NCBI GenBank assembly: GCA_019636875.1
Contig: JAHBWR010000016.1
Span: forward strand, 1-42,242
Direction of reading: 5' to 3'
DNA: 42,242 nt
From: Nitrospira sp.
GTDB lineage: Bacteria; Nitrospirota; Nitrospiria; Nitrospirales; Nitrospiraceae
Shown: positions 7,709 to 15,089 of the stretch, one piece after another
Layout: every line of letters begins with the position of its first letter
Numbering within the stretch: position 1 is the first letter of the stretch
The notes under the pieces: model-generated
The model's database searches: none
What the model was told of the DNA's origin: nothing
What the model saw: only the letters and a program-made list of their open reading frames with translations
Made by a program: the position numbers and the translations under genes

Positions 7709-8800
7709 TCATGTGAGTTTGTGTTGATCCATACCCCTTCGGAAATATTCATGCAACGGATCATCTGGGTTTCCTGCGATACTCCGTTGGATCATCCCCT
7801 GAACGTCAGGAACCATGTTGACGGGGTAGATATTCACGCTCGGATGCTCACGCCGATAGATGCGGAACACTTCATCGGCAAAGGCCTGGCCGATGGATGT
7901 GATGCCTTTGAAATCAAGAATCACTTCCCGAAATTGATCCACTCGAGTCATGAGCCGCTTGGCTTGGGAACGTGAAATGAGCTGCTCCCCCTCGTATTTG
8001 AGCAGAACAAGGGGGATGTGAGTCTTCGAAAAACCAAATTGGTCGAACTCTGCCCGGTACTGATCAAAGATCTCCTTGGCGGTGTGACTGGCAGATGTGG
8101 CGATTTTCATCAGGACTTCCGTACCATCCTTCGGCGCTTCGTCCGATTCAAGCAGCCAATCATCCGTCCCACGAAATCTGAGAAAGACAAGAGTGCCTGA
8201 GGCAATGACGAACTTGTCAAACATCCTAGAGGTAAAGAAAATCCCTTCCCCCGTATGCTTCGTGGCATCCGTCGTCAGTTTGCCTTTCGCCAACTCTAAA
8301 ATGGCATGTTGGGGATCGCTGAGACTGAACGCTTGCTGAATCTTGTGAAAAATGCCGACACCGTAGTCGCGGATTCTGATCGTGATCTGTGCGGCATCGC
8401 GAAACACCAGCACCTCAGCCGTCTTGGATGCGGAGTGGTCGATGACATTGTTGAATATTTCCGTCACCCCATGGGCACAGATATCCAACACGTTGCCGGG
8501 CGCACCAAGCAAATACGGCTTTACTTCACGAAGCCAGACCTGGTCCTCCGTCAACCCAGGAACGAGCTGTAGCACTTGCTTGTTGTCGCTCAGAATCTTC
8601 AGTTCATATCGTCTCGCCTTGGTCTTCCCCTCCGCAGTGAGAAGTCCCGCATCCACAAGAGAGCGTAGTCGATTGACAATGGCGACCCGTGACAGACCGA
8701 ATTTTTCCGCGGTCATTCGGCCGATATCGGTCGGATGACCTTCCACATTTCTAATGATAAAGTCTTGAATTTCTTTAGACTTTTCTACGTCGACCGGCAT
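7709..8800 (-). CDS. Winged helix-HATPase-STAS-like (DUF4325) regulator
   Basis: A 363-residue protein joining three signalling modules. Residues 1-70 look like a winged helix (FGLSRVAIVNRLRSLVDAGLLT). Residues about 95-235 form a GHKL/HATPase_c domain, with N box EIFNNVIDH (114-122), G1 box DYGVGIF (145-151) and G2 box TGEGIFF. Residues about 262-345 match the STAS-like DUF4325 module (GEQLISRSQAKRLM, VILDFKGITSIGQAFADEVF). There is no dimerisation/phosphoacceptor histidine domain, so it resembles an anti-sigma-type kinase rather than a sensor histidine kinase. Having the ATPase and STAS part in one chain suggests a self-contained partner switch acting on DNA. It is preceded by a strong promoter and appears monocistronic. 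Confidence 0.85.
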   Translation of the reverse strand: MPVDVEKSKEIQDFIIRNVEGHPTDIGRMTAEKFGLSRVAIVNRLRSLVDAGLLTAEGKTKARRYELKILSDNKQVLQLVPGLTEDQVWLREVKPYLLGAPGNVLDICAHGVTEIFNNVIDHSASKTAEVLVFRDAAQITIRIRDYGVGIFHKIQQAFSLSDPQHAILELAKGKLTTDATKHTGEGIFFTSRMFDKFVIASGTLVFLRFRGTDDWLLESDEAPKDGTEVLMKIATSASHTAKEIFDQYRAEFDQFGFSKTHIPLVLLKYEGEQLISRSQAKRLMTRVDQFREVILDFKGITSIGQAFADEVFRIYRREHPSVNIYPVNMVPDVQGMIQRSIAGNPDDPLHEYFRRGMDQHKLT

Positions 8801-8821
8801 GGAACTGACTCCGATGCTTTA

Positions 8822-8850
8822 TTTATAACTCACATCGATTACATTGTAAA
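8822..8850 (-). promoter_or_regulatory. Sigma70-type promoter of the HATPase-STAS regulator
   Basis: On the minus strand -35 TTTACA (8845-8850) and -10 TATAAA (8822-8827) are exactly 17 bases apart in an AT-rich gap. Transcription would start near 8815, giving a leader of about 15 bases before the ATG at 8800. Confidence 0.7.
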
Positions 8851-8970
8851 CTTTGGCTATTTTATTTTTAACTTGAGGAAGGGGCGTCGATAGGCCACAT
8901 GCGATTACAATAGCAGCTGTCGACGCCTTGATAGGCCCTGACCTGACCTACGCTACCTGCATCCCATGTA

Positions 8971-9810
8971 CTACCCTCGTACGATGCAAACCCCAGGCGG
9001 TGGATCGTTATGGACTCTGCCCCCTACGTGCCCACGGGCCTTCACTGACTCATGCACGAAATCACCGGGATTGATCGTTCGCTGTGGGTCCTTCTTCGGA
9101 TCAAAGTTTTTGGAGACGATAGCATCCGGATCACACTTGAACTCATAGTGCTTCAACTTCTCCTCATCGACCGGAAGGCCGGTCTCCTTGGCGCGCCGCA
9201 GCATCCAAGTCAGGGCAATGTTGGACAGACCAGGACATTGTCCACCTCCGACATCGGAATGGACTCCACGAAACCACACTTCTTGCAGCCGATCACCGAG
9301 CACTCCGCCTTTCCTCGGTGCCACCCGAGTCAGACAAAAATTTCCTCGCCGTTCATCGAGCGCCATCGCATGATAGCAATGTTTGACGTTGTCAGGCAGT
9401 GTGAGATGCCACCCAATATTCAGATCATTCCCCGGCAGGCCGAAACAGGCAACCGTATCCCATAGTCCGAGAAAACGCACTTCGGCTTCAGGCTGTTCCT
9501 CCTGCACTTGATTGGCAAAATGCAGGGCCAGCGACGCCCCACGGCTAAAGCCGATGATGTCGACCGTCCGATCTCCCTCTGCAAAGTACTGACGCATTTG
9601 CTCCAGCCCCCTGGCAATCCGAAAGGGTCCTCCCACTCCGGCCAGACCACCAAGGAGTTTGCCAATGAATCCCAGCCGCGTCCCAACCCCTTCCAAATAG
9701 AAGACGTTCATATCAAGCGGAAGGCACTTGCAAAATTTGAGAACGTTCGTCTCCTTGGCTTCTTCAGCTTCGTCTTCATTCCACGTGCCATCAAAGGCAT
9801 AGAGTGCCAC
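8971..9810 (-). CDS. DUF2235 alpha/beta-hydrolase (Tle1-like fold)
   Basis: A 279-residue protein of the DUF2235 family. This is the catalytic fold found in type VI secretion phospholipase effectors of the Tle1 group and in related cytoplasmic hydrolases. It starts VALYAFDGTWNE, carries the nucleophile elbow GFSRGA (Ser near residue 89) and has GLWDTVACFGLP and WFRGVHSDVGGG, whose aspartate is likely catalytic. The GTG at 9810 is chosen because AAGGAGG lies seven bases upstream inside the longer frame. No signal peptide is present, and no VgrG, PAAR or immunity gene is adjacent. Secretion is therefore not supported, and an internal lipase/esterase role is equally possible. Confidence 0.85.
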   Translation of the reverse strand: MALYAFDGTWNEDEAEEAKETNVLKFCKCLPLDMNVFYLEGVGTRLGFIGKLLGGLAGVGGPFRIARGLEQMRQYFAEGDRTVDIIGFSRGASLALHFANQVQEEQPEAEVRFLGLWDTVACFGLPGNDLNIGWHLTLPDNVKHCYHAMALDERRGNFCLTRVAPRKGGVLGDRLQEVWFRGVHSDVGGGQCPGLSNIALTWMLRRAKETGLPVDEEKLKHYEFKCDPDAIVSKNFDPKKDPQRTINPGDFVHESVKARGHVGGRVHNDPPPGVCIVRG

Positions 9811-10082
9811 AGTGAATCCCTCCTTCCTCGGCATTCATAATTTTCACAACAACCGGCAACTGAGGTCTTCTATCGTGCATCGCTTATCACGATCGGCTGT
9901 GATTTTCTAGAGCGGCGTTCTTGACCGTCTACGTGGCCTCCTAAGTAACATTTGATGATTCACCGTCCATCTGGAGATACTGAGGTTGTATAGCCTCAGC
10001 TTAGGACATCTCAGCGGCGGTCATCTTGCCAGAAAGATTGATGCCGTATACAACATAGTATCGACATCTTGATGGAAGGGCT

Positions 10083-10310
10083 ATGGCTGTCAGGTTGAGG
10101 ATTACGATGGATGAGGATGTTTACACCAGGCTCAAGCAGGAAGTTCCACCGAAAAAGATTGGTGCGTTCATTTCTTCTGCTCTTCGAGCGAAGCTTCATC
10201 CAGACACAAAGACCCTCGATGTCGCGTATCGTGCCGCCAGAAAAGAGCGCTGGCGGAAAGAACTGGAGGACGACTGGAAGCACACGGAAGGCGAAGGATG
10301 GCCCAAGTGA
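10083..10310 (+). CDS. Antitoxin-like protein (ribbon-helix-helix type)
   Basis: A 75-residue basic protein. It begins with a strand-like segment (VRLRITMDEDVYTRLKQEV) and a helix with KKIGAFISSALRAKL, a pattern typical of ribbon-helix-helix antitoxins. A charged helix follows (ARKERWRKELEDDWKHTEGEG), resembling the toxin-binding tail of MazE/RHH antitoxins. GGAAGGG precedes the ATG at short spacing. In related loci such a gene is followed by a PemK/MazF toxin. Here the next frame, overlapping by 13 bases, encodes a second antitoxin-like segment instead. It may autoregulate its own promoter, but no operator was identified with confidence. Confidence 0.7.
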   Translation: MAVRLRITMDEDVYTRLKQEVPPKKIGAFISSALRAKLHPDTKTLDVAYRAARKERWRKELEDDWKHTEGEGWPK

Positions 10311-10474
10311 GGAAGCTTCGTCATCTAAAGGATACCCGCGTCCATATCCGGTTATTGACCGCTGACCTCGACATGCGCAAACGGCGCGCCGCCGAAGAAG
10401 GACTACCTTATCAAAGCCTGATCGCCAGCATTCTGCATAAATACATCAGCCGCTCTACCTCACAGGCAAATTAA
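10298..10474 (+). CDS. Short CopG/BrnA-like antitoxin, overlapping
   Basis: A 58-residue frame overlapping the preceding gene by 13 bases in another frame. It starts with ATG after GAAGG. It contains VHIRLLTADLDMRKRRAAEEGLP followed by YQSLIASILHKYIS. This matches the conserved C-terminal part of CopG-family antitoxins, where a strand is followed by RRAxEEGxPYQTLIxSxLHKY. Full-length relatives are usually about 80-95 residues, so the N-terminal region that often carries toxin contacts is missing or replaced by about 15 basic residues. No toxin gene follows. It is either a short functional repressor or the remnant of a second toxin-antitoxin module joined to the first. Confidence 0.6.
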   Translation: MAQVRKLRHLKDTRVHIRLLTADLDMRKRRAAEEGLPYQSLIASILHKYISRSTSQAN

Positions 10475-10496
10475 CCATACTCAATTTTGAGCACAC

Positions 10497-10606
10497 CGAT
10501 AGGCCACCGCCCGGGCCTCAACTGCGCCTATCGACAAGGTCAGCACGAACGAAGAAGCATGCCGTTTCAGAAACATCTCCGTTCGCCCTGAGCCCCTCGA
10601 AGAGCT
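10497..10606. repeat. REP-like inverted repeats in the convergent gap
   Basis: CGATAGGC (10497-10504) and GCCTATCG (10526-10533) are perfect 8-base arms. A second imperfect pair lies around 10531-10551 and 10580-10600: the left arm ends CACGAACG and the right arm begins CGTTCGCCCTGAG. About 15 of 21 positions can pair. The right arm resembles the CGTTCGCCCTGAGC..TCGA type of dispersed palindrome seen in many genomes. It sits between two convergent genes. Confidence 0.5.
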
Positions 10607-10637
10607 CCTTGGAAGATTAAAGAGCGAAGGGTTAGGG

Positions 10638-13319
10638 CTAAATGTCCTGGGCAAGACGGAATCCAAGTATGGGTAGTCGGGTGTCTGGGTATTGATTAAA
10701 CCGCTTCAGTGTCAGTGGAGACTCGGCAATATTGTCATCGAAGGAGCTGCCCCGAAACGCCCGCATGCCAAGGTTATCGATAGACAGTGCATCCTGTCGT
10801 TCAAATCCCCAGTGCTTATTCTGACACCATTGGTATATATTTCCAGCCATATCATCAACGCCCTGTTGAGTGGTCCCAGCTGGGTACATCCCGACAGCAA
10901 TTGGCCGATTCAATCCGCTTTCGCCACTATTGCACCGGGAATCATTCCACCCGCCTTGCCACGGGTACTCATCCTGTGAATCGCATGATGTTGCAGCGTG
11001 CTGCCATTCCCATTCGGTTGGCAGACGAATGCTGGGCCCCATCGTCTTACTACTGAGCCATCTGCAAAAAGCGACGGCTTCGTACCAGGAAACCATTTCC
11101 CGTGGAGAATTAGCCTCTGGCCTTTTCGGTTTCAACGCACCTTCGCTCTGTTTGATGTCCCTCCACCATTCCACGTTTTCATATCCATCGTCGGCCTTGA
11201 GAAACGCCTCGAACTGCGCATTGGTCACTGGGTATTTGGCAATTTGAAAGGAGTTGACTGTGAACTCCGAACTGACCTCCTCCCAACCGACTTTCTCCAA
11301 ATTGATCTTGACCTTGCCTCCCAGGAGCTTTATCCATTTGATGTCGGGCACGCCGTCTTTCACGCCCACGCCTTCCCGAGGATCGCCAAACTCAGCCAAC
11401 TTTTGGCCGATCAGCAAGCGATCTTGATGCGAGAGACCACCCTTGTTCAGTCTAGCAATCAACACCTCTTGTGGCGTTAAAAATCGCCCTAAGGTTGGAG
11501 AGGGATGCTTCCCAAACTGCTCAATCGCCGCGAGAACTTTTTTGGCACGTGATCCAAGCCACAATTCTTGTGGATTATCGCCGCCCTTCTGCCATCTCCG
11601 TGCTTCTTCCTCAGCATGTTCGATATCACGCAACGCTTCCCCGCTATGGTCAATCCAACGTTTGAGGGCGGGCCAGGCGGTGAACAGTTCTTCATGAGCG
11701 ACTTCTACGGTGGATACCTGATCGACCTCGTCTGTGACCAGGATCCGGCATTCCTGCCCAGCCAACTTCCTGATGAGTTGCGTTGCATTCGCATCATGCT
11801 GAAAGACCGCTAACGGCGCACGCTTGCGGCTCGGAATCCCATCTCGCTCTAGATGCACCAGTTCGGCAAAGACCCGGTCAAAGGAAGCACTCACTCCCTT
11901 TCCGAGCTTCTCAATGATGTTGTCGGCTGTAGCCGCGATCGCCCCCAGGACGCCACCCATTGCATGATAGGCAGCATGGGTAAAGATGTTGCCCTGTCGC
12001 TTCTCAAACAGTTGATTCAACGCATAAGCGACAAGAGGCATATTACCAGGTTTCTTTTCGAGTCCTACCTCGTTCAGTATGGTATCCACCAGACCCCGCT
12101 CGAATGCATAGCCTGTCAACTTGGCAGGCTTCTCGACGACATCCTGCCACGACGTTGGAGCAATCGGTGGCACCAGGTAGTGGAATCCATCATTAATCTG
12201 CTTCAGCACTGAATCTGATCCAGCTAGCCGTCCAATAAACTCACTTCGGATCGTCGTCACAATGCGTAGACGGTGTTGGGGATCACCACTGAGTATCACA
12301 AGAGCAGCCAAAAAGACCTGGATCGTCGACGCTGGGTATCCATGCGTAAACAACTCTTCCAATTGATCAACAACCAGCACGAGCTCAGACCCATCGGTTG
12401 GATGAGTGGCGATGCGATGCCCCACGCTCATAGCATCGTGCTCCAACAGGGTAGCTAGCTCATCCACCTCCTCGGTCAGTTGAGGAAAGGATTCCTGCAA
12501 TCCAATCGCCAACTTCACAAATGGACCCATTTTCCCAGCACCGGGTGTCATCCGCTTCCATCTACAGCGTTCGGTTCCCAACAGCTGCCCTTGTTGGATC
12601 ACCGCACGCCACAACCCTGCGGACACGAGTGAGGATTTTCCGGACCCCGAGGCTCCACTGATCACGAGAAAATGACCCTGGGGCTCACGCATCTTCTCAA
12701 GAACAGCTTCCACTTCACGATCTCGCCCAAAAAATAAGGGTGCGTAGTCCTCCTTGAACCACATCAGCCCAGGATATGGGGATTGATCTTTACGCCAATC
12801 GATCCGCTCTATTTCTTGACGAGAACTGCACGCAACAGGAAATTCTTCTATGAGCGCCTGATAGACCAATTTTTCGAGCTCATGAAAATCGCTAAACCGC
12901 TTCGATATCACGCCTGAGTCTTCTAGCCGTTTTCGGAAAGTTTCCTGTCGTTTGGCATACGTGCTGTCACTGAACAACCCAATTGGTACTCGAGCAAGCT
13001 CGTCAAGCAGAAATATGAACCGCTTTATTTGCGGCATGTTCGACACCGAATCAAATTCTAGTTCTGTGTACGAAACTTCCTCACGATCCCGCACGGGGGA
13101 CCCATAGCGCAATCCGATGATTCCAATATACACGTCGCATGCACACGCCCGGTCTATACAATATTGGGCTGGCTTCTGATCTCGCGCCGCGAAATATTCC
13201 ATGTCACACGGCACGCAGTCTGCGCGGTTCACCGCCTCCTTCGCGGCATCGACGAAAGATCTCTTCTCAGGATATTTGGCGAATTCCGAGGTATGACTGA
13301 GAAAGACACGGCGGCTCAT
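10638..13319 (-). CDS. DUF4062-STAND NTPase-FGE-like protein
   Basis: An 893-residue multidomain protein. Residues 1-110 are a DUF4062 domain (RRVFLSHTSEFAKYP, DVYIGIIGLRYGSPV), a Rossmann-like/TIR-related fold. Residues about 183-620 form an nSTAND-type NTPase: PYPGLMWFKEDYAPLFFGRD, Walker A SGASGSGKSS (221-230), Walker B LVLVVDQLEELF (313-324), the TTIRSEFIGRL segment and a downstream winged-helix region (VEVAHEELFTAWPALKRW). Residues about 650-893 are formylglycine-generating-enzyme/C-lectin-like (KYPVTNAQFEAF, MVSWYEAVAFCRWLS, RLPTEWEWQHAA, DMAGNIYQWC, and GFRLA at the end). The catalytic cysteine pair of true FGE was not found, so this part is probably a binding domain. The architecture is typical of conflict or defence sensors. 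The gene appears monocistronic. Confidence 0.88.
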   Translation of the reverse strand: MSRRVFLSHTSEFAKYPEKRSFVDAAKEAVNRADCVPCDMEYFAARDQKPAQYCIDRACACDVYIGIIGLRYGSPVRDREEVSYTELEFDSVSNMPQIKRFIFLLDELARVPIGLFSDSTYAKRQETFRKRLEDSGVISKRFSDFHELEKLVYQALIEEFPVACSSRQEIERIDWRKDQSPYPGLMWFKEDYAPLFFGRDREVEAVLEKMREPQGHFLVISGASGSGKSSLVSAGLWRAVIQQGQLLGTERCRWKRMTPGAGKMGPFVKLAIGLQESFPQLTEEVDELATLLEHDAMSVGHRIATHPTDGSELVLVVDQLEELFTHGYPASTIQVFLAALVILSGDPQHRLRIVTTIRSEFIGRLAGSDSVLKQINDGFHYLVPPIAPTSWQDVVEKPAKLTGYAFERGLVDTILNEVGLEKKPGNMPLVAYALNQLFEKRQGNIFTHAAYHAMGGVLGAIAATADNIIEKLGKGVSASFDRVFAELVHLERDGIPSRKRAPLAVFQHDANATQLIRKLAGQECRILVTDEVDQVSTVEVAHEELFTAWPALKRWIDHSGEALRDIEHAEEEARRWQKGGDNPQELWLGSRAKKVLAAIEQFGKHPSPTLGRFLTPQEVLIARLNKGGLSHQDRLLIGQKLAEFGDPREGVGVKDGVPDIKWIKLLGGKVKINLEKVGWEEVSSEFTVNSFQIAKYPVTNAQFEAFLKADDGYENVEWWRDIKQSEGALKPKRPEANSPREMVSWYEAVAFCRWLSSKTMGPSIRLPTEWEWQHAATSCDSQDEYPWQGGWNDSRCNSGESGLNRPIAVGMYPAGTTQQGVDDMAGNIYQWCQNKHWGFERQDALSIDNLGMRAFRGSSFDDNIAESPLTLKRFNQYPDTRLPILGFRLAQDI

Positions 13320-13660
13320 GGCAATGTTCCTTGATTTCTATGAGTGAACATAAACCCGTAGTCTGAGGATGGATACGTAGGTGCACATTCTACATTTTCC
13401 CTCGACAATGGCAACCCTTGGATTGACGCAGGACAGGCCCTTTGACTGACTTAATCTTAACCGATCGAAGAGCGTAGCAGGGCCGGACTTGGGGTGTTGT
13501 TGCGTGAGTGAACCTACCATTAACCATTACTACGATGGTCACTCATCAGTGTGATCTATTGCTGTGCTGCATTCTCTACCTCCCCCCCATAATTGCCACC
13601 GTCATCATCGAGGGAACCAGACAGGATTTTTGAAGAATGCCTTGATGGTGCCGAATCGCT
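13320..13660. other. Non-coding gap upstream of the STAND gene
   Basis: A 341-base stretch with no supportable gene. It holds the promoter-like repeat at 13381-13419, a C8 run near 13580-13590 and otherwise featureless sequence. Short frames here have no start signals or recognisable protein content. Confidence 0.6.
13381..13419 (-). repeat. Promoter-like repeat, copy 1
   Basis: It shares CATTCTACATTTTC, GACAA and GGCAACCCTT, in that order and spacing, with 14903-14942 (29 of 34 aligned bases). On the minus strand it reads TTGCCA, 16 bases, TAGAAT, a good sigma70-type promoter about 60 bases before the STAND gene start. It could be that promoter, the terminal part of a lost insertion sequence, or both. 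Confidence 0.5.
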
Positions 13661-14671
13661 TTATTCGACGACTTTTTCCATCGTATTGATGCTCACATGG
13701 GGCCATTGAATCAGGCCTGGACAACAGCCGGAAGGCACCCCATCTCCGCGCGGGAAGAAATCCAACATCACGAGTTGCGAATACTGTAGTCGAAGCTTCG
13801 GCTTGCCATATTTGTCCTTTTCCTTCAATTCTTGAATCCAGAACGTGGATTTCATGACCGTTGCGTTGACCTGCCTTACGATGAAGGGAATATTAACCAC
13901 TCCACCCGTCGGCAGCCTTGAATCAACATCGAGGACCGTTGTCTTTTCGATCTCAACCCCTTGGCTCCCAACTTCGAGTAAATCGTTCGGACTAACTGGA
14001 TTGAACAACCCCTGAAATAAATTGTCGTTGAAGTGCTTGTACGGTGCCAAGTAGGGGTTATTGAGATCCTGATCAACCCCGATCGGTAAGCCACTGAGGT
14101 CAGGAATGGATTGGGTCCCCGCGTGTTCACTGCTTCGCCCTAAGGCCAACACCGAGTCGCCATGGGGAATGGTCGCGAGTCGCGCAATATTGAGGCCATC
14201 ACTGATTCCATTCGTCATATGGAGCCACAAACCCGATTCATGGTGAATGACATCCTGCGGCGAACCCGCCAGGCCGCTCTTCGGGAAGTCATCTCCGGCG
14301 ATTTGCCTGATTCTCTGTTGATAGTCTAAGGCCACGAGAAACTGATCGGTATTCGCTAGAGTCCCTGGAGCGAGACGGATGCCTCGATTCGGTATAGCCT
14401 TGTCAACCAAGGTAAACTCAAGCTCTTCGTTGTATTGGTGGAGCATCAACCGATAATTGAGGGGGAATGGATCCCCCGAAGGTGGCGGGGTCACAAAGGG
14501 TAGAGCAATCATGTTCCACCCGCGTCCCGGTAAGTTTGGCAGGTTAGCCCACTTTCCCGGAAGCAGTTTCAAGGGGCCAAGTTCCGGGTCATTCGTCTTA
14601 GGTAATTCAAGCCTTCGCTTTTTATCCATAAGCCTTGCCGGTTGCGTTCTCATGGTTTTAATTTCTATCAT
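13661..14671 (-). CDS. Nitrobindin-like putative haem-binding protein, paralogue 1
   Basis: A 336-residue soluble protein. The first half matches the beta-barrel pattern often annotated as a nitrobindin-like or haem-binding domain: LGPLKLLPGKW, GRGWNMIALPF, EELEFTLVDKAIPNRGI, a DQFLVALDYQQRI strand, IHHESGLWLHM and ATIPHGDSVLALG. The second half is less familiar (VNIPFIVRQ.NATVMKSTFWIQELKEKD). The ATG at 14671 is chosen because AAAGGAGA lies about nine bases upstream and because the paralogue at 21289-22296 has the same start context. There is no export signal. Haem binding is inferred only from the family resemblance. It stands alone, unlike paralogue 2, which heads an operon. Confidence 0.7.
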   Translation of the reverse strand: MIEIKTMRTQPARLMDKKRRLELPKTNDPELGPLKLLPGKWANLPNLPGRGWNMIALPFVTPPPSGDPFPLNYRLMLHQYNEELEFTLVDKAIPNRGIRLAPGTLANTDQFLVALDYQQRIRQIAGDDFPKSGLAGSPQDVIHHESGLWLHMTNGISDGLNIARLATIPHGDSVLALGRSSEHAGTQSIPDLSGLPIGVDQDLNNPYLAPYKHFNDNLFQGLFNPVSPNDLLEVGSQGVEIEKTTVLDVDSRLPTGGVVNIPFIVRQVNATVMKSTFWIQELKEKDKYGKPKLRLQYSQLVMLDFFPRGDGVPSGCCPGLIQWPHVSINTMEKVVE

Positions 14672-14902
14672 CGCACAGTCTCCTTTTCCCGTCTTACGAA
14701 GTTCAGACAACATTGCAATTCGGCTGAAATGAACAAGAGCCGGTCCCACTTCTTAGGAAAGAATCCTTTACTTCTTAATTGCCACCTCCCGCCGGAATCT
14801 TGAGCTTCTGGTTGGGCCGGTGGGGACCTATCCGGTTGCCCCTGTCCTGAATAAATCGGCATAGCGGCCATCGCAATCGAAGGTGGAAGAATGGATGCGG
14901 AC

Positions 14903-14942
14903 GTGACGCATTCTACATTTTCGGCAGACAAAGGCAACCCTT
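14903..14942 (-). repeat. Promoter-like repeat, copy 2
   Basis: Second copy of the element at 13381-13419. The minus strand reads TTGCCT, 16 bases, TAGAAT. It lies about 230 bases upstream of paralogue 1 and directly abuts the REP-like palindrome at 14938-14959. Confidence 0.5.
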
Positions 14943-14959
14943 CGACCGGCTCAGGGAGA
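14938..14959. repeat. REP-like palindromic fragment
   Basis: CCCTTCGACCGGCTCAGGGA has arms CCCT/AGGG around a TCGACCGGCT core. It resembles the core of the element in uvrA (17603-17621) and the right arm at 10580-10600. Confidence 0.45.
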
Positions 14960-15089
14960 AAGGTTTTGGACCAGAAATTCTGGGCTCCCTACAAGCTCGG
15001 TTCACCACCACTGTTCTGGCGTCCCGGCGTTGAACCATTCCTCACCACTTGCTACCATGATCGGTCACTCTGATTCAGGAGCGATCACC

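Larger units (their letters stand above)
14672..15089. other. Divergent non-coding region before uvrA
   Basis: 418 bases between the divergent paralogue 1 and uvrA. It contains the promoter-like repeat copy 2 and a REP-like palindrome. A minus-strand frame (14668-14937) encodes proline-rich sequence with no family match and overlaps the paralogue's ribosome site, so it is not called. Confidence 0.55.

Noticed and set aside
8971..9810. Type VI secretion effector locus
   Set aside because: The DUF2235 fold alone is not enough; no secretion components or immunity protein are adjacent.
10058..10474. Complete toxin-antitoxin module
   Set aside because: Both frames resemble antitoxins and no toxin-like frame follows on either strand.
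10638..13319. A complete diversity-generating retroelement
   Set aside because: Only a target-like C-terminus is present; no reverse transcriptase, accessory gene or template repeat could be found in the window.
14668..14937. Minus-strand frame encoding a proline-rich peptide upstream of paralogue 1
   Set aside because: No start signal, no family resemblance, and it overlaps the ribosome site and start of the confident downstream gene.
15030..15089. Longer UvrA starting at a TTG or at the ATG 15057
   Set aside because: Neither has a ribosome site, while the GTG at 15090 has AGGAG at ideal spacing.
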